Source: Pelomonas sp. SE-A7 (lineage in GTDB: Bacteria > Pseudomonadota > Gammaproteobacteria > Burkholderiales > Burkholderiaceae_C). Taken from it: a stretch of 64,000 nt of DNA. Within the stretch, counting starts at the first letter, position 1. The number at the start of each line of letters is the position of its first letter. Position numbers and translations under genes: made by a program. The DNA lies in the NCBI RefSeq assembly GCF_030345705.1, contig NZ_JAUASW010000001.1, positions 1,240,001-1,304,000 of the forward strand. The letters are read 5' to 3'. Positions 17,930 to 26,884 of the stretch are shown piece by piece. Below the pieces are notes generated by a model. The model was not told where the DNA came from. It made no database searches and worked only from the letters and a program-made list of their open reading frames with translations.

Positions 17930-19048
17930 ATGAGCCAACGCCCGTACAACTTCTCCGCCGGTCCCGCCACGCTTCCCGAGGAGGTGCTGAAGCAGGTGGC
18001 CGAGGAGATGCTGGACTGGCAGGGCTCGGGGATGAGCGTGATGGAGATGAGCCATCGCGGCCGCGAGTTCATCTCCATCTACGACGCGGCCGTCGCCGAT
18101 CTGCGCGAGTTGATCGCCGTGCCGGCGAACTTCCGCATCCTGTTCATGCAGGGGGGCGGCCTGGGCGAGAACGCCATCGTGCCGCTGAACCTGGCGAAGC
18201 TGAAGCCGGCCGGCAAGGTCGATGCTGTGGTCACCGGCTCGTGGTCCAAGAAGAGCGCCGACGAAGCCCGGCGCTATGCCGACGTGCAGATCGCGGCCAG
18301 CAATGCCGATGGTGGCCATCGCGAGATCCCTTCGCCCGGCAGCTGGCAGCTGCGCAGCGACGCGAGCTACGTCCACGTCTGCACCAACGAGACCATTGAC
18401 GGCCTGGAGTTCCACGAGCTGCCCGACCTGAAAGCCTTGGGCTCGGACGCGCCGTTGGTGATCGACTTCTCCTCCCACGTGCTGTCGCGCAGCGTCGACT
18501 GGTCGCGCGTGGGCCTGGCCTTCGGCGGTGCGCAGAAGAACATAGGCCCGGCCGGCCTGACCATCGTCGTGGTGCGCGAAGACCTGCTGGGCCATGCCCT
18601 GCCCATCTGCCCCTCGGCCTTTGACTACAAGACCGTGGCCAACGCTGATTCGATGTTCAACACGCCGCCCACCTTCGGCATCTACGTGGCCGGTCTGGTG
18701 TTCCAGTGGCTCAAGCGGTTCGGCCATGCCGGCAAGACCGGCCTGGCCGCCATCGAGCAGCGCAACATCGACAAGGCCGCCCTGCTCTACGCGACGCTGG
18801 ACGGCTCGACCCTGTACGAGAACCGCGTGGCGGCGAACTGCCGCTCGCGGATGAACATCCCTTTCTATCTTCGCGACGAGCGACTGAACGAGGCCTTCCT
18901 CACCGGAGCGAAGGCCCATGGATTGCTGCAACTCAAAGGCCACAAGTCGGTGGGAGGCATGCGTGCATCGATTTACAACGCCATGCCGCTCGAGGGCGTG
19001 CAGGCGCTGTGCACCTACCTGAAAGACTTCGAGGCTCAACATGGCTGA
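17930..19048 (+). CDS. serC: Phosphoserine aminotransferase
   Basis: PLP-dependent aminotransferase (372 aa) of serine and pyridoxine synthesis, converting 3-phosphohydroxypyruvate to phosphoserine. It starts with the family signature YNFSAGPATLPEEVL. The PLP Lys lies in FGGAQKNIGPAG, and GGGLGENAIVP and SSHVLSR are also conserved. The C-terminus has the typical SVGGMRASIYNAMP. It overlaps pheA by 8 bases, so serC and pheA are coupled. Confidence 0.96.
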   Translation: MSQRPYNFSAGPATLPEEVLKQVAEEMLDWQGSGMSVMEMSHRGREFISIYDAAVADLRELIAVPANFRILFMQGGGLGENAIVPLNLAKLKPAGKVDAVVTGSWSKKSADEARRYADVQIAASNADGGHREIPSPGSWQLRSDASYVHVCTNETIDGLEFHELPDLKALGSDAPLVIDFSSHVLSRSVDWSRVGLAFGGAQKNIGPAGLTIVVVREDLLGHALPICPSAFDYKTVANADSMFNTPPTFGIYVAGLVFQWLKRFGHAGKTGLAAIEQRNIDKAALLYATLDGSTLYENRVAANCRSRMNIPFYLRDERLNEAFLTGAKAHGLLQLKGHKSVGGMRASIYNAMPLEGVQALCTYLKDFEAQHG

Positions 19049-20150
19049 TGGCGCCCCCGCCACACCCGATCCGGCGCTGCTGGCGCTGCGCGAAAAAATC
19101 GACGCGGTCGACCGCGAACTGCTGGACCTCGTCAACAGGCGCGCCGCACTGGCGCAAGAAGTTGGCGAACTGAAGAAGAAGGAAGGCTCGGTGGTATTCC
19201 GCCCCGAGCGCGAGGCCCAGGTCATAGAAGGCCTGAAGCAGCTCAACGGCGGCCCGCTGAGGAGCGAATCCGTGGCGCCGATCTGGCGCGAGATCATGTC
19301 GGCCTGCCGCTCGCTGGAGACGCCCACGCGCGTGGCCTACCTGGGCCCCGCCGGCACGTTTTCCGAGCAGGCCGCCCTCGGCTATTTCGGCAGCTCCATT
19401 GTTCCCGTGCCTTGCACCAGCATCGACGAGGTGTTCCGCACCACGACCGCCGGCGCGGCCGATTTCGGCGTGGTGCCGGTCGAGAACTCGACCGAAGGCG
19501 TGGTCGCCCGTTCGCTGGACCTGTTCCTGACCACGCCGCTGTTCATCATCGGCGAGACCAGTCTGTTCGTGCGCCACAACCTGCTGCGCAAGGACAACTC
19601 GCTGGAAGACATCCAGGCCGTCTGCGCCCATCCGCAGGCCCTGGCCCAGTGCCATGGCTGGCTGTCCACTCACCTGCCGCATGCCGAACGCCGCCCGGTC
19701 TCCAGCAACGCCGAGGGCGCACGCCTGGCCGCGCTGGACACCCGCCTGGCGGCCGTGGCCAGCGAACGCGCCGGCAGCGAATACGGTCTGCACATCGTGG
19801 CACCGGCCATCCAGGACGACGCCCACAACCGCACGCGCTTCGCCATCGTCACCCACCCGGACCGCCACCCGGCGCCGCAGGCCTCGGGCCACGACTGCAC
19901 CAGCCTGGTGGTCTCGGTGGTCAACAAGCCGGGCGCGGTGCACGACATGCTGGTGCCGCTGAAGGAGAACGGCGTCTCGATGTCGCGCTTCGAATCGCGG
20001 CCGGCGCGGTCGGGCCAGTGGGAGTACTACTTCTACATCGACCTGCAGGGCCACCCCCAGCAGCCCAATATGGCCAGTGCGCTGCGCGACTTGCGCGCCG
20101 TCTGTGCCTACTTCAAGCTGCTGGGCACGTATCCTCTAGACGTGCACTGA
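19041..20150 (+). CDS. pheA: Bifunctional chorismate mutase / prephenate dehydratase
   Basis: P-protein (369 aa) converting chorismate to prephenate and then phenylpyruvate for phenylalanine. Residues ~1-95 are the AroQ chorismate mutase (LREKIDAVDRELLDLVNRR). Prephenate dehydratase follows (YLGPAGTFSEQAAL, VENSTEGVV, TRFAIV). A C-terminal ACT domain with the ESRP phenylalanine-binding motif suggests feedback inhibition. The ATG overlaps the end of serC. Confidence 0.96.
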   Translation: MADGAPATPDPALLALREKIDAVDRELLDLVNRRAALAQEVGELKKKEGSVVFRPEREAQVIEGLKQLNGGPLRSESVAPIWREIMSACRSLETPTRVAYLGPAGTFSEQAALGYFGSSIVPVPCTSIDEVFRTTTAGAADFGVVPVENSTEGVVARSLDLFLTTPLFIIGETSLFVRHNLLRKDNSLEDIQAVCAHPQALAQCHGWLSTHLPHAERRPVSSNAEGARLAALDTRLAAVASERAGSEYGLHIVAPAIQDDAHNRTRFAIVTHPDRHPAPQASGHDCTSLVVSVVNKPGAVHDMLVPLKENGVSMSRFESRPARSGQWEYYFYIDLQGHPQQPNMASALRDLRAVCAYFKLLGTYPLDVH

Positions 20151-20172
20151 GTCAGGACAAGGCGGTATTTCC

Positions 20173-21063
20173 ATGTTCAACCAGCTCGGCGTCATCGGTT
20201 GCGGCTTGATGGGCGGCTCGTTCGCGCTGGCGCTCAAGAAGGCCGGTCTGGTCAAGCGCGTCGTGGGTTACAGCAAGTCGCCCTCGACCACCGAGACTGC
20301 CAAGCGCATGGGCGTGATCGACGTGGCGGCCGAGTCGGCGCTGCTGGCTGTGTCCAGCTCCGACATCGTCTTGCTATCGGTACCAGTCTCGGCCACAGAG
20401 CCCACGCTCAAGGCGATCCGCCACCTGGTCACGCCGGGCACGCTGTTCATGGATGTGGGCTCGACCAAGACCGACGTGGTCGAGGCCGCACGCCGAGTCC
20501 TGGGCGAGAAGATCGCCTCCTTCGTGCCGGCCCATCCGATCGCCGGCAAGGAGTCGGCCGGCATCCAGCATGCCGACGCCAGCCTGTTCCAGGGCCGGCA
20601 GATCATCATCACGCCGCTGCCGGAGAACATCCCGGCTCAGGTCCAGCGCGCCACCGACGTCTGGTCGGCCCTGGGCACCCAGGTGCTGAAGATGACGCCG
20701 GAGAACCACGACGCCGCCTTTGCCGCCGTCAGCCACCTGCCCCATCTGCTGGCCTATGCCTTCTACCAGTCGGTGGCCAAGCAGCCGGTCGGCCGCGACT
20801 ACCTCAGCCTGGCCGGCCCGGGCTTCCGGGACTTCACCCGTATCGCCGCCAGCGAACCCACCGTCTGGCGCGACATCCTCATGGCCAACCGGGCCGAGGT
20901 GCTGAAGCAGTCGCGCCTGTTCCGCAAGGCGCTGGACCGGCTGGAGACGCTGATCGTCAGCGGCAATGCCACGGCGCTGGAGGAGCAGATCCGCCAGGTG
21001 TCCGAGGACCGCAGCCAGTGGCAGATGGGCCAGCTCACCGTGCCGCGCTCGCAGCAGCGCTAG
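20173..21063 (+). CDS. tyrA: Prephenate / arogenate dehydrogenase
   Basis: NAD(P)-dependent dehydrogenase of tyrosine synthesis (296 aa). The N-terminal Rossmann motif is GVIGCGLMGGS, followed by the conserved HPIAGKESAG and SHLPHLLAYAF. It lacks a fused chorismate mutase and ACT domain, so feedback control may differ from the E. coli enzyme. Whether prephenate or arogenate is the substrate cannot be told from sequence. It lies between pheA and aroA in the aromatic cluster. Confidence 0.92.
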   Translation: MFNQLGVIGCGLMGGSFALALKKAGLVKRVVGYSKSPSTTETAKRMGVIDVAAESALLAVSSSDIVLLSVPVSATEPTLKAIRHLVTPGTLFMDVGSTKTDVVEAARRVLGEKIASFVPAHPIAGKESAGIQHADASLFQGRQIIITPLPENIPAQVQRATDVWSALGTQVLKMTPENHDAAFAAVSHLPHLLAYAFYQSVAKQPVGRDYLSLAGPGFRDFTRIAASEPTVWRDILMANRAEVLKQSRLFRKALDRLETLIVSGNATALEEQIRQVSEDRSQWQMGQLTVPRSQQR

Positions 21064-21108
21064 CCTCGCCGGCCTCCGGCCTTTCCGAATCCGTTTTCCG
21101 TCTTCCTC

Positions 21109-23112
21109 ATGTTCAAGATTCTCTTCCTCGACCTGCCGCCGCTGCGCGCGGCCGCCGGCACCGTCCGACTGCCCGGCTCCAAGAGCATCTCCAACCGCGT
21201 GCTGCTGCTGGCCGGCCTGAGCGAAGGCCAGACCCTGGTCCATGACCTGCTCGACTCCGACGACACGGCCGTGATGCTGGCTGCTCTGAAGGAGCTGGGT
21301 TGCCAGATCGAACAAGTGCCAGGCGGCCCCCTCAAGGTGACCGGCATAGGCGGCAAGCTGCGGACCAAATCGGCCAAGCTCTTCCTGGGCAATGCCGGCA
21401 CCGCCATGCGGCCGCTGACTGCGGCCCTCTCGCTGCTGGCTTCCACGCAAGGCGGTGAGTTCGAGCTGTCGGGCGTTCCGCGCATGCACGAGCGCCCCAT
21501 CGGCGACCTGGTCGACGCCCTGCGCGGCCTGGGCTGCCAAGTCGACTGCCTCGCCAATGAAGGCTATCCGCCACTGCGGCTGTCTGGCCCGGTGCCGCTC
21601 AAGCTGGCCGAGCCGGTGCGGGTGCGCGGCGACGTGTCCAGCCAGTTCCTGACCGCTCTGCTGCTGGCCCTGCCCCTGGTGGCAGAACACGATGTCCACA
21701 TCGACGTGGTCGGCGAACTGATCTCCAAACCCTACATCCACATCACGCTGGAGCTGCTCAAGCGCTTCGGCATCGAGGTGCGGCGCGAGGGCTGGCAGCG
21801 CTTCACCATCCCGGCCGGCAGCCGCTTTGTGTCGCCGGGCGAAGCTCATGTGGAGGGCGATGCCTCGTCGGCCTCGTACTTCGTCGCGCTGGGCGCGATT
21901 GCGGCCATTGAAGCGCCCGTGCGCATCGAAGGCGTGGGCAGCGAATCGCTGCAAGGCGACGTGCGCTTCATCGAAGCGGCCCAGGCCATGGGCGCCGAGG
22001 TGCGCGCCGAGGCCAATGCGGTGGAAGTCCGCCGCGGCGCCTGGCCGCTCAAGGCCCTGGACCTGGACTGCAACCACATCCCCGACGCCGCCATGACCCT
22101 GGCCGTGATGGCGCTCTATGCCGACGGCCCCAGCATCCTGCGCAATATCGCCAGCTGGCGCGTCAAGGAAACCGACCGCATTGCCGCCATGGCCACCGAG
22201 TTGCGCAAGCTGGGAGCCAAGGTCGAGGAAGGCCAGGACTGGCTACGCATCCATCCGCTGCGCGACTGGAAGCCGGCCGCCATCCACACCTACGACGACC
22301 ATCGCGTCGCCATGTGCTTCTCGCTGGCGGCCTTCAACGGCCTGGTCACCGAGCAGGCCGTGCCGGTGCGCATCCTCGAGCCGCATTGCGTGGCCAAGAC
22401 CTTCCCGGACTATTTCGAGACCCTGTTCGAGGTCGTGACCGCCCGCACCGAGGACATCCCGGTCCTCACCATCGACGGCCCCACGGCGTCGGGCAAGGGC
22501 ACGTTGGCCGATGAGGTCGCCCATGAGTTGGGCTATGCCGTGCTCGACTCCGGCGCCCTCTACCGGGCCGCCGGTCTGGCCGCACGTCGGCAGGGCGTGA
22601 ACCTGGACGATGGTCCGGCCGTCGCCAAGGTGGCCGCCGCCATGGACCTGCGCTTCCGCAAGGGCCGGGTCTACCTGGCCGATGAAGACATCAGCGACCT
22701 CCTGCGCGAGGAAGCTTCGGGCCTGGCCGCCTCCCAGGTCGCCTTCCATGCCGAAGTCCGCGCCGCATTGAACCAGCTGCAGCTGGACTTCCGCCAGGTG
22801 CCTGGCCTGGTGGCCGATGGCCGGGACATGGGCTCGATGGTGTTTGCCGACGCCCCGCTCAAGGTCTTCCTGACCGCCAGCGCCCAGACGCGCGCCGAAA
22901 GGCGTCATAAGCAATTGATTTCCAAGGGTATTTCGGCTAATATCGCCGGCTTGCGTGAAGATTTGGAGGCCCGGGACGCCCGCGACAAAGGTCGCAGCGC
23001 CTCGCCCCTCAAAGCTGCCGCAGACGCGCGGATGCTCGACAACTCCGCCCAGACCATCGAGGAATCTCGCGATCTGGTGCTGGCTTGGTGGGCTGAAGCC
23101 AGGCCGTTCTGA
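21109..23112 (+). CDS. aroA-cmk: Fused EPSP synthase - cytidylate kinase
   Basis: A 667-aa two-enzyme protein. Residues ~1-443 are 5-enolpyruvylshikimate-3-phosphate synthase (LPGSKSISNR, GNAGTAMRPL, the class I arrangement). Residues ~447-667 are CMP/dCMP kinase, with P-loop DGPTASGKGT, DSGALYRA and VADGRDMGSMVF. The first joins shikimate-3-phosphate with PEP; the second makes CDP. The two are separate adjacent genes in E. coli, but the fusion is known in Burkholderiales. No stop or frameshift interrupts the junction (about 22440). Confidence 0.95.
   Translation: MFKILFLDLPPLRAAAGTVRLPGSKSISNRVLLLAGLSEGQTLVHDLLDSDDTAVMLAALKELGCQIEQVPGGPLKVTGIGGKLRTKSAKLFLGNAGTAMRPLTAALSLLASTQGGEFELSGVPRMHERPIGDLVDALRGLGCQVDCLANEGYPPLRLSGPVPLKLAEPVRVRGDVSSQFLTALLLALPLVAEHDVHIDVVGELISKPYIHITLELLKRFGIEVRREGWQRFTIPAGSRFVSPGEAHVEGDASSASYFVALGAIAAIEAPVRIEGVGSESLQGDVRFIEAAQAMGAEVRAEANAVEVRRGAWPLKALDLDCNHIPDAAMTLAVMALYADGPSILRNIASWRVKETDRIAAMATELRKLGAKVEEGQDWLRIHPLRDWKPAAIHTYDDHRVAMCFSLAAFNGLVTEQAVPVRILEPHCVAKTFPDYFETLFEVVTARTEDIPVLTIDGPTASGKGTLADEVAHELGYAVLDSGALYRAAGLAARRQGVNLDDGPAVAKVAAAMDLRFRKGRVYLADEDISDLLREEASGLAASQVAFHAEVRAALNQLQLDFRQVPGLVADGRDMGSMVFADAPLKVFLTASAQTRAERRHKQLISKGISANIAGLREDLEARDARDKGRSASPLKAAADARMLDNSAQTIEESRDLVLAWWAEARPF
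22915..22943 (+). promoter_or_regulatory. Candidate sigma-70 promoter inside cmk, for rpsA
   Basis: TTGATT (22915-22920) and TAATAT (22938-22943) are separated by exactly 17 bases, about 330 bases before the rpsA start, in a locally AT-rich patch of an otherwise GC-rich gene. It could supply extra rpsA transcription independent of the aromatic operon. Not tested; the codons also encode conserved Cmk residues. Confidence 0.5.
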
Positions 23113-23269
23113 CGCTCGGCGTTTGAGCATCAAAGCGGCATCGGGCCCGCCGCCCTTCCCTTCGGACGTCAGTCCATCGAGGGCGGCGATCTCTACAACC
23201 TAACCCGCAGGCCCGCCTGCAACACTGCCGAATTCGACTAACGCTGGTCGGCCGGCCCAGGAATCTCAA

Positions 23270-24985
23270 ATGTCCAACACCCAAACCGCCCAAGCCTCTG
23301 GCATGGAATCGTTCGCCGCCCTCTTCGAGGAATCGCTGCAAAAGGCTGACATGCGTTCCGGCGAGGTCATCTCGGCCGAAGTCGTCCGTGTCGAGCACAA
23401 CTTCGTGGTCGTCAACGCCGGCCTGAAGTCCGAAGCCTATGTGCCCATCGAAGAGTTCAAGAACGACCAGGGCGAGCTGGAAGTCCACGTCGGTGACTTC
23501 GTTGCCGTCGCGATCGACGCCATCGAAAACGGCTACGGCGACACCATCCTGTCGCGCGACAAGGCCAAGCGCCTGGCCTCGTGGCTGTCGCTGGAAACCG
23601 CTCTGGAGTCGGGTGACTTCGTGACCGGTACCGTCTCCGGCAAGGTCAAGGGCGGCCTGACCGTCCTGGTCAACGGCATCCGCGCCTTCCTGCCCGGTTC
23701 GCTGCTGGACACCCGCCCGGTGAAGGACATGAGCCCGTTCGAGGGCAAGACCATGGAATTCAAGGTCATCAAGCTGGACCGCAAGCGCAACAACGTTGTG
23801 CTGTCGCGTCGCGCGGTGGTCGAGGCTTCGATGGGTGAAGAGCGCGCCAAGCTGCTGGAAACGCTGTCGGAAGGCGCCATCGTCAACGGCGTGGTCAAGA
23901 ACATCACCGAATACGGTGCGTTCGTGGACCTGGGCGGCATCGACGGCCTGCTGCACATCACCGACATGGCATGGCGCCGTGTCCGTCACCCGAGCGAAGT
24001 GGTGACCGTCGGCCAGGAGCTGACCGCCAAGGTCCTGAAGTTCGACGCCGAGAAGAACCGCGTCTCGCTGGGTCTGAAGCAGCTGGGCGACGACCCCTGG
24101 TTCGGCGTGGCCCGTCGCTACCCGACCGGCACCCGTCTGTTCGGCAAGGTCACGAACATCGCCGACTACGGCGCGTTCGTCGAGATCGAGCCGGGCATCG
24201 AAGGCCTGGTGCACGTCTCCGAAATGGACTGGACCAACAAGAACGTCGCTCCCTCGAAGATCGTTTCGCTGGGCGACGAGGTCGAAGTCATGGTCCTGGA
24301 GATCGACGAAGAGAAGCGTCGCATCTCGCTGGGCATGAAGCAGTGCAAGGCCAACCCGTGGGAAGAGTTCGCCGAGAACGTCAAGCGCGGCGACAAGGTC
24401 AAGGGTCCGGTCAAGTCGATCACCGACTTCGGCGTGTTCGTGGGCCTGGCCCAGGGCATCGACGGCCTGGTCCACCTGTCGGACCTGTCGTGGCAAGAGA
24501 CTGGCGAAGCTGCCGTGCGCAACTTCAAGAAGGGCCAGGAAGTCGAAGCCATCGTGCTGGCCGTTGACGTCGAGCGCGAGCGCATCTCGCTGGGCATCAA
24601 GCAACTGGACGCCGACCCGTTCACCAGCTACACCTCGGTCAATGACCGCGGCATGACCGTGACCGGCAAGGTCAAGACGGTTGACGCCCGTGGCGCCGAG
24701 ATCGAACTGGCTGACGACGTGCTGGGCTACCTGCGCGCTTCGGAAATCTCGCGCGACCGCGTCGAAGATGCCCGCAACGTGCTGAAGGAAGGCGACGAAG
24801 TGACGACCCTGATCGTCAACATCGACCGCAAGACCCGCAACATCCAGCTGTCGATCAAGGCCAAGGACAACGCCGACCAACAGGAAGCCATGCAGCGCCT
24901 GTCGGCCACGTCCGAGCGTGAGAACGCCGGCACCACCAGCCTGGGCGCCCTGCTGCGCGCCAAGCTGGACAACAACAACGGCTAA
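23270..24985 (+). CDS. rpsA: 30S ribosomal protein S1
   Basis: RNA-binding ribosomal protein that recruits structured mRNAs (571 aa, normal length). It contains six successive S1 motifs; repeats 3-6 show the strong pattern (GAFVDLGGIDGLLHITDM, GAFVEIEPGIEGLVHVSE, GVFVGLAQGIDGLVHLSD) while the first two are divergent, as in E. coli. The 157-base leader (23113-23269) follows cmk directly, the usual cmk-rpsA order. A strong terminator follows the gene. Confidence 0.98.
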   Translation: MSNTQTAQASGMESFAALFEESLQKADMRSGEVISAEVVRVEHNFVVVNAGLKSEAYVPIEEFKNDQGELEVHVGDFVAVAIDAIENGYGDTILSRDKAKRLASWLSLETALESGDFVTGTVSGKVKGGLTVLVNGIRAFLPGSLLDTRPVKDMSPFEGKTMEFKVIKLDRKRNNVVLSRRAVVEASMGEERAKLLETLSEGAIVNGVVKNITEYGAFVDLGGIDGLLHITDMAWRRVRHPSEVVTVGQELTAKVLKFDAEKNRVSLGLKQLGDDPWFGVARRYPTGTRLFGKVTNIADYGAFVEIEPGIEGLVHVSEMDWTNKNVAPSKIVSLGDEVEVMVLEIDEEKRRISLGMKQCKANPWEEFAENVKRGDKVKGPVKSITDFGVFVGLAQGIDGLVHLSDLSWQETGEAAVRNFKKGQEVEAIVLAVDVERERISLGIKQLDADPFTSYTSVNDRGMTVTGKVKTVDARGAEIELADDVLGYLRASEISRDRVEDARNVLKEGDEVTTLIVNIDRKTRNIQLSIKAKDNADQQEAMQRLSATSERENAGTTSLGALLRAKLDNNNG

Positions 24986-25040
24986 ACTGCCAGCCAGGCG
25001 GTCCGGTGCCCAGCGCACCAGGCCGCCTCTGGTGATGCCG

Positions 25041-25081
25041 CAGGCTCGCCACTCCAACCGGGGGGCGAGCCTGATTTTTTT
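25041..25081 (+). terminator. Terminator between rpsA and ihfB
   Basis: A perfect 10-bp stem (25041-25050 with 25064-25073) has a 13-base loop and is followed by seven T residues. It should end the long upstream operon, yet the ihfB ATG lies only 21 bases beyond, so ihfB probably depends on readthrough or a promoter inside this region. Confidence 0.93.
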
Positions 25082-25102
25082 GCCACCGTCTCCAAGAACA
25101 CC

Positions 25103-25402
25103 ATGACCCGATCCGACCTCGCTGCCCTCCTGGCCGAACGCTTTCCCCAGCTGACGCAGCGCGACACCGAGTTCGCCGTCAAGACCATCCTGGACGCCAT
25201 GTCCGACGCGCTGTCTCGCGGCCACCGCATCGAGATCCGCGGCTTCGGCAGCTTCCAGGTCAACCGCCGCCCGCCCCGCATGGGCCGCAATCCGCGCAGC
25301 GGCGAGCAGGTGCTGATCCCCGAAAAGCTGGTGCCCCACTTCAAGCCGGGCAAGGCCCTGCGCGAAGCCGTGGACGCCCAGCCACTCAAGAGCGAAGACT
25401 GA
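25103..25402 (+). CDS. ihfB: Integration host factor subunit beta
   Basis: DNA-bending subunit of IHF (99 aa), acting with IhfA in transcription, replication and site-specific recombination. It shows the HU/IHF signature GFGSFQVNRRPPRMGRNPRSG, with the DNA-intercalating Pro and the IHF-beta start MTRSDLAALLAERFP. It lies just after the rpsA terminator. IHF often assists integrases, such as the one in the nearby island. Confidence 0.96.
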   Translation: MTRSDLAALLAERFPQLTQRDTEFAVKTILDAMSDALSRGHRIEIRGFGSFQVNRRPPRMGRNPRSGEQVLIPEKLVPHFKPGKALREAVDAQPLKSED

Positions 25403-25440
25403 GGCTTGCACCCATCGCGCGCGCCTAGAATCGCCGCCTG

Positions 25441-25740
25441 ATGTTGCGCCTCATCACCTGGCTCCTGCGGGCCTTCCTCTTCTTTGCCCTCTTCGCCTTC
25501 GCGCTGAACAACCAGCAGGAGGTGGCCGTGCATTGGTTCTTCGGCCACGAGTGGCGCGCGCCGCTGGTGATTGTCGTGCTGCTGGTCTTCGGCATTGGCT
25601 GCGCGCTGGGCGTGCTGTCCATGGTGCCGGCCTGGTGGCGCCATCGACGCCTGGCACGCCAGCGTCAAGACCTGCCCCCCGAGACCCTGCCGCCCGGCGA
25701 CCCGCTGAACAACAACCCCCTGCCCCGCGATGGACTTTGA
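25441..25740 (+). CDS. lapA: LapA-family inner membrane protein
   Basis: A 99-aa membrane protein with two predicted membrane segments (residues ~5-23 and ~40-62) joined by FALNNQQEVAVHWFFGHEW, the LapA pattern. LapA and LapB in E. coli regulate lipopolysaccharide synthesis through LpxC stability. The tail is Pro-rich and cytoplasmic. It overlaps lapB by 11 bases. Confidence 0.85.
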   Translation: MLRLITWLLRAFLFFALFAFALNNQQEVAVHWFFGHEWRAPLVIVVLLVFGIGCALGVLSMVPAWWRHRRLARQRQDLPPETLPPGDPLNNNPLPRDGL

Positions 25741-26884
25741 CCTGCGCTGGCTGCTGATCGCCATGCCCGTGGCCTTTGCGCTGGGCTGGCTGGCCTCGCG
25801 CCTGGACATGCGCCAGCTGCGCCGCGAGCAGCGCGATGCGCCCAAGGCCTATTTCAAGGGCCTGAACCTGCTGCTGAACGAACAGCAGGACAAGGCCATC
25901 GACGCCTTCATAGAAGCAGTCCAGCTGGACCCCGACACCTCCGAACTGCACTTCGCCCTGGGCAACCTCTTCCGCCGCCGTGGCGAATACGAGCGGGCCG
26001 TGCGTGTGCACCAGCACCTGCTGCAGCGCGGCGATCTGCCGGCGCAGGAGCGCGCCAGAGCCCAACATGCGCTGGCCCAGGACTTCCTCAAGGCCGGCCT
26101 GTTCGACCGCGCTGAAGAAGCTTTCCGCGCCCTGGCCGGCACCCGCTTTGAGACCGAGGCCGAGCTGGCCCTGCTGTCGCTGTACGAGCGCTCGCGCGAG
26201 TGGCGTAAGGCTGCCGACGTGGCCCGTCACCTGGAGCAGATGGGCACAGGCTCGTTCGCCTCGCGCATTGCCCATTTCCTCTGCGAACTGGCGCTAGAAG
26301 CACAGGCCCGCCAGCAGGACGACGAGGCGCAGAAGCTGCTTGCCGAAGCACGCAAGCTGGCGCCCCAAGCCGCACGGGCCCATGTGCTGGCCGGGCAGAT
26401 GCTGGTCCGCCGCGGCCAGGCCGAGCAAGCCATGGCGGCGTTCGCCGAGCTGCTCGCGTCCAATCCCGAGGCCTTCAACCTGGTCGCCAAGGACTATGCC
26501 GAGGCGGCCCGCGCCAGTGGCAGCGCGGAGTTGCAGGCCAAGGCCCTGGACCTGCTGCACGCCCGCTACCAACGCGCACCTGGCCTGCACCTGCTGCTGG
26601 CCATAGGCCTGCTGGACAGCGACCCGGCCCGCCAGCGCGAGCGCCTGCTGCACCATCTACGCGAACAGCCCATGCTGTCGGCGGCCAAGCTCTTGCTGGA
26701 GCGGGGCCCTCTGCAAGTCGAGACCGAGCAGCCCCTGGTCCGCACCGCGCTGGAACGCGCCAGCCGGCCGCTGCAGCGCTACCGCTGCGCTGCCTGCGGC
26801 TTCGAGGCCCAGCACTACTTCTGGCAATGCCCGGGTTGCCTGACCTGGGATTCCTACCCGCCTCGCCACGTCGAGGAACTCTGA
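25730..26884 (+). CDS. lapB: LPS assembly protein LapB
   Basis: Membrane-anchored tetratricopeptide protein (384 aa) that adjusts LPS synthesis and promotes FtsH degradation of LpxC in E. coli. The N-terminal anchor is at residues ~6-22. Several TPR-like repeats follow (ALGNLFRRRGEYERAVRVHQ). The C-terminus has a rubredoxin-like metal site with CAACGF and CPGC. The stop overlaps the start of the next gene by one base (TGATG). Confidence 0.92.
   Translation: MDFDLRWLLIAMPVAFALGWLASRLDMRQLRREQRDAPKAYFKGLNLLLNEQQDKAIDAFIEAVQLDPDTSELHFALGNLFRRRGEYERAVRVHQHLLQRGDLPAQERARAQHALAQDFLKAGLFDRAEEAFRALAGTRFETEAELALLSLYERSREWRKAADVARHLEQMGTGSFASRIAHFLCELALEAQARQQDDEAQKLLAEARKLAPQAARAHVLAGQMLVRRGQAEQAMAAFAELLASNPEAFNLVAKDYAEAARASGSAELQAKALDLLHARYQRAPGLHLLLAIGLLDSDPARQRERLLHHLREQPMLSAAKLLLERGPLQVETEQPLVRTALERASRPLQRYRCAACGFEAQHYFWQCPGCLTWDSYPPRHVEEL

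Noticed and set aside
23009..25411. 800-codon open frame antisense to rpsA and ihfB
   Set aside because: Shadow of S1 repeats; repetitive, Asp/Val/Leu-rich and without a recognisable domain or start signal.
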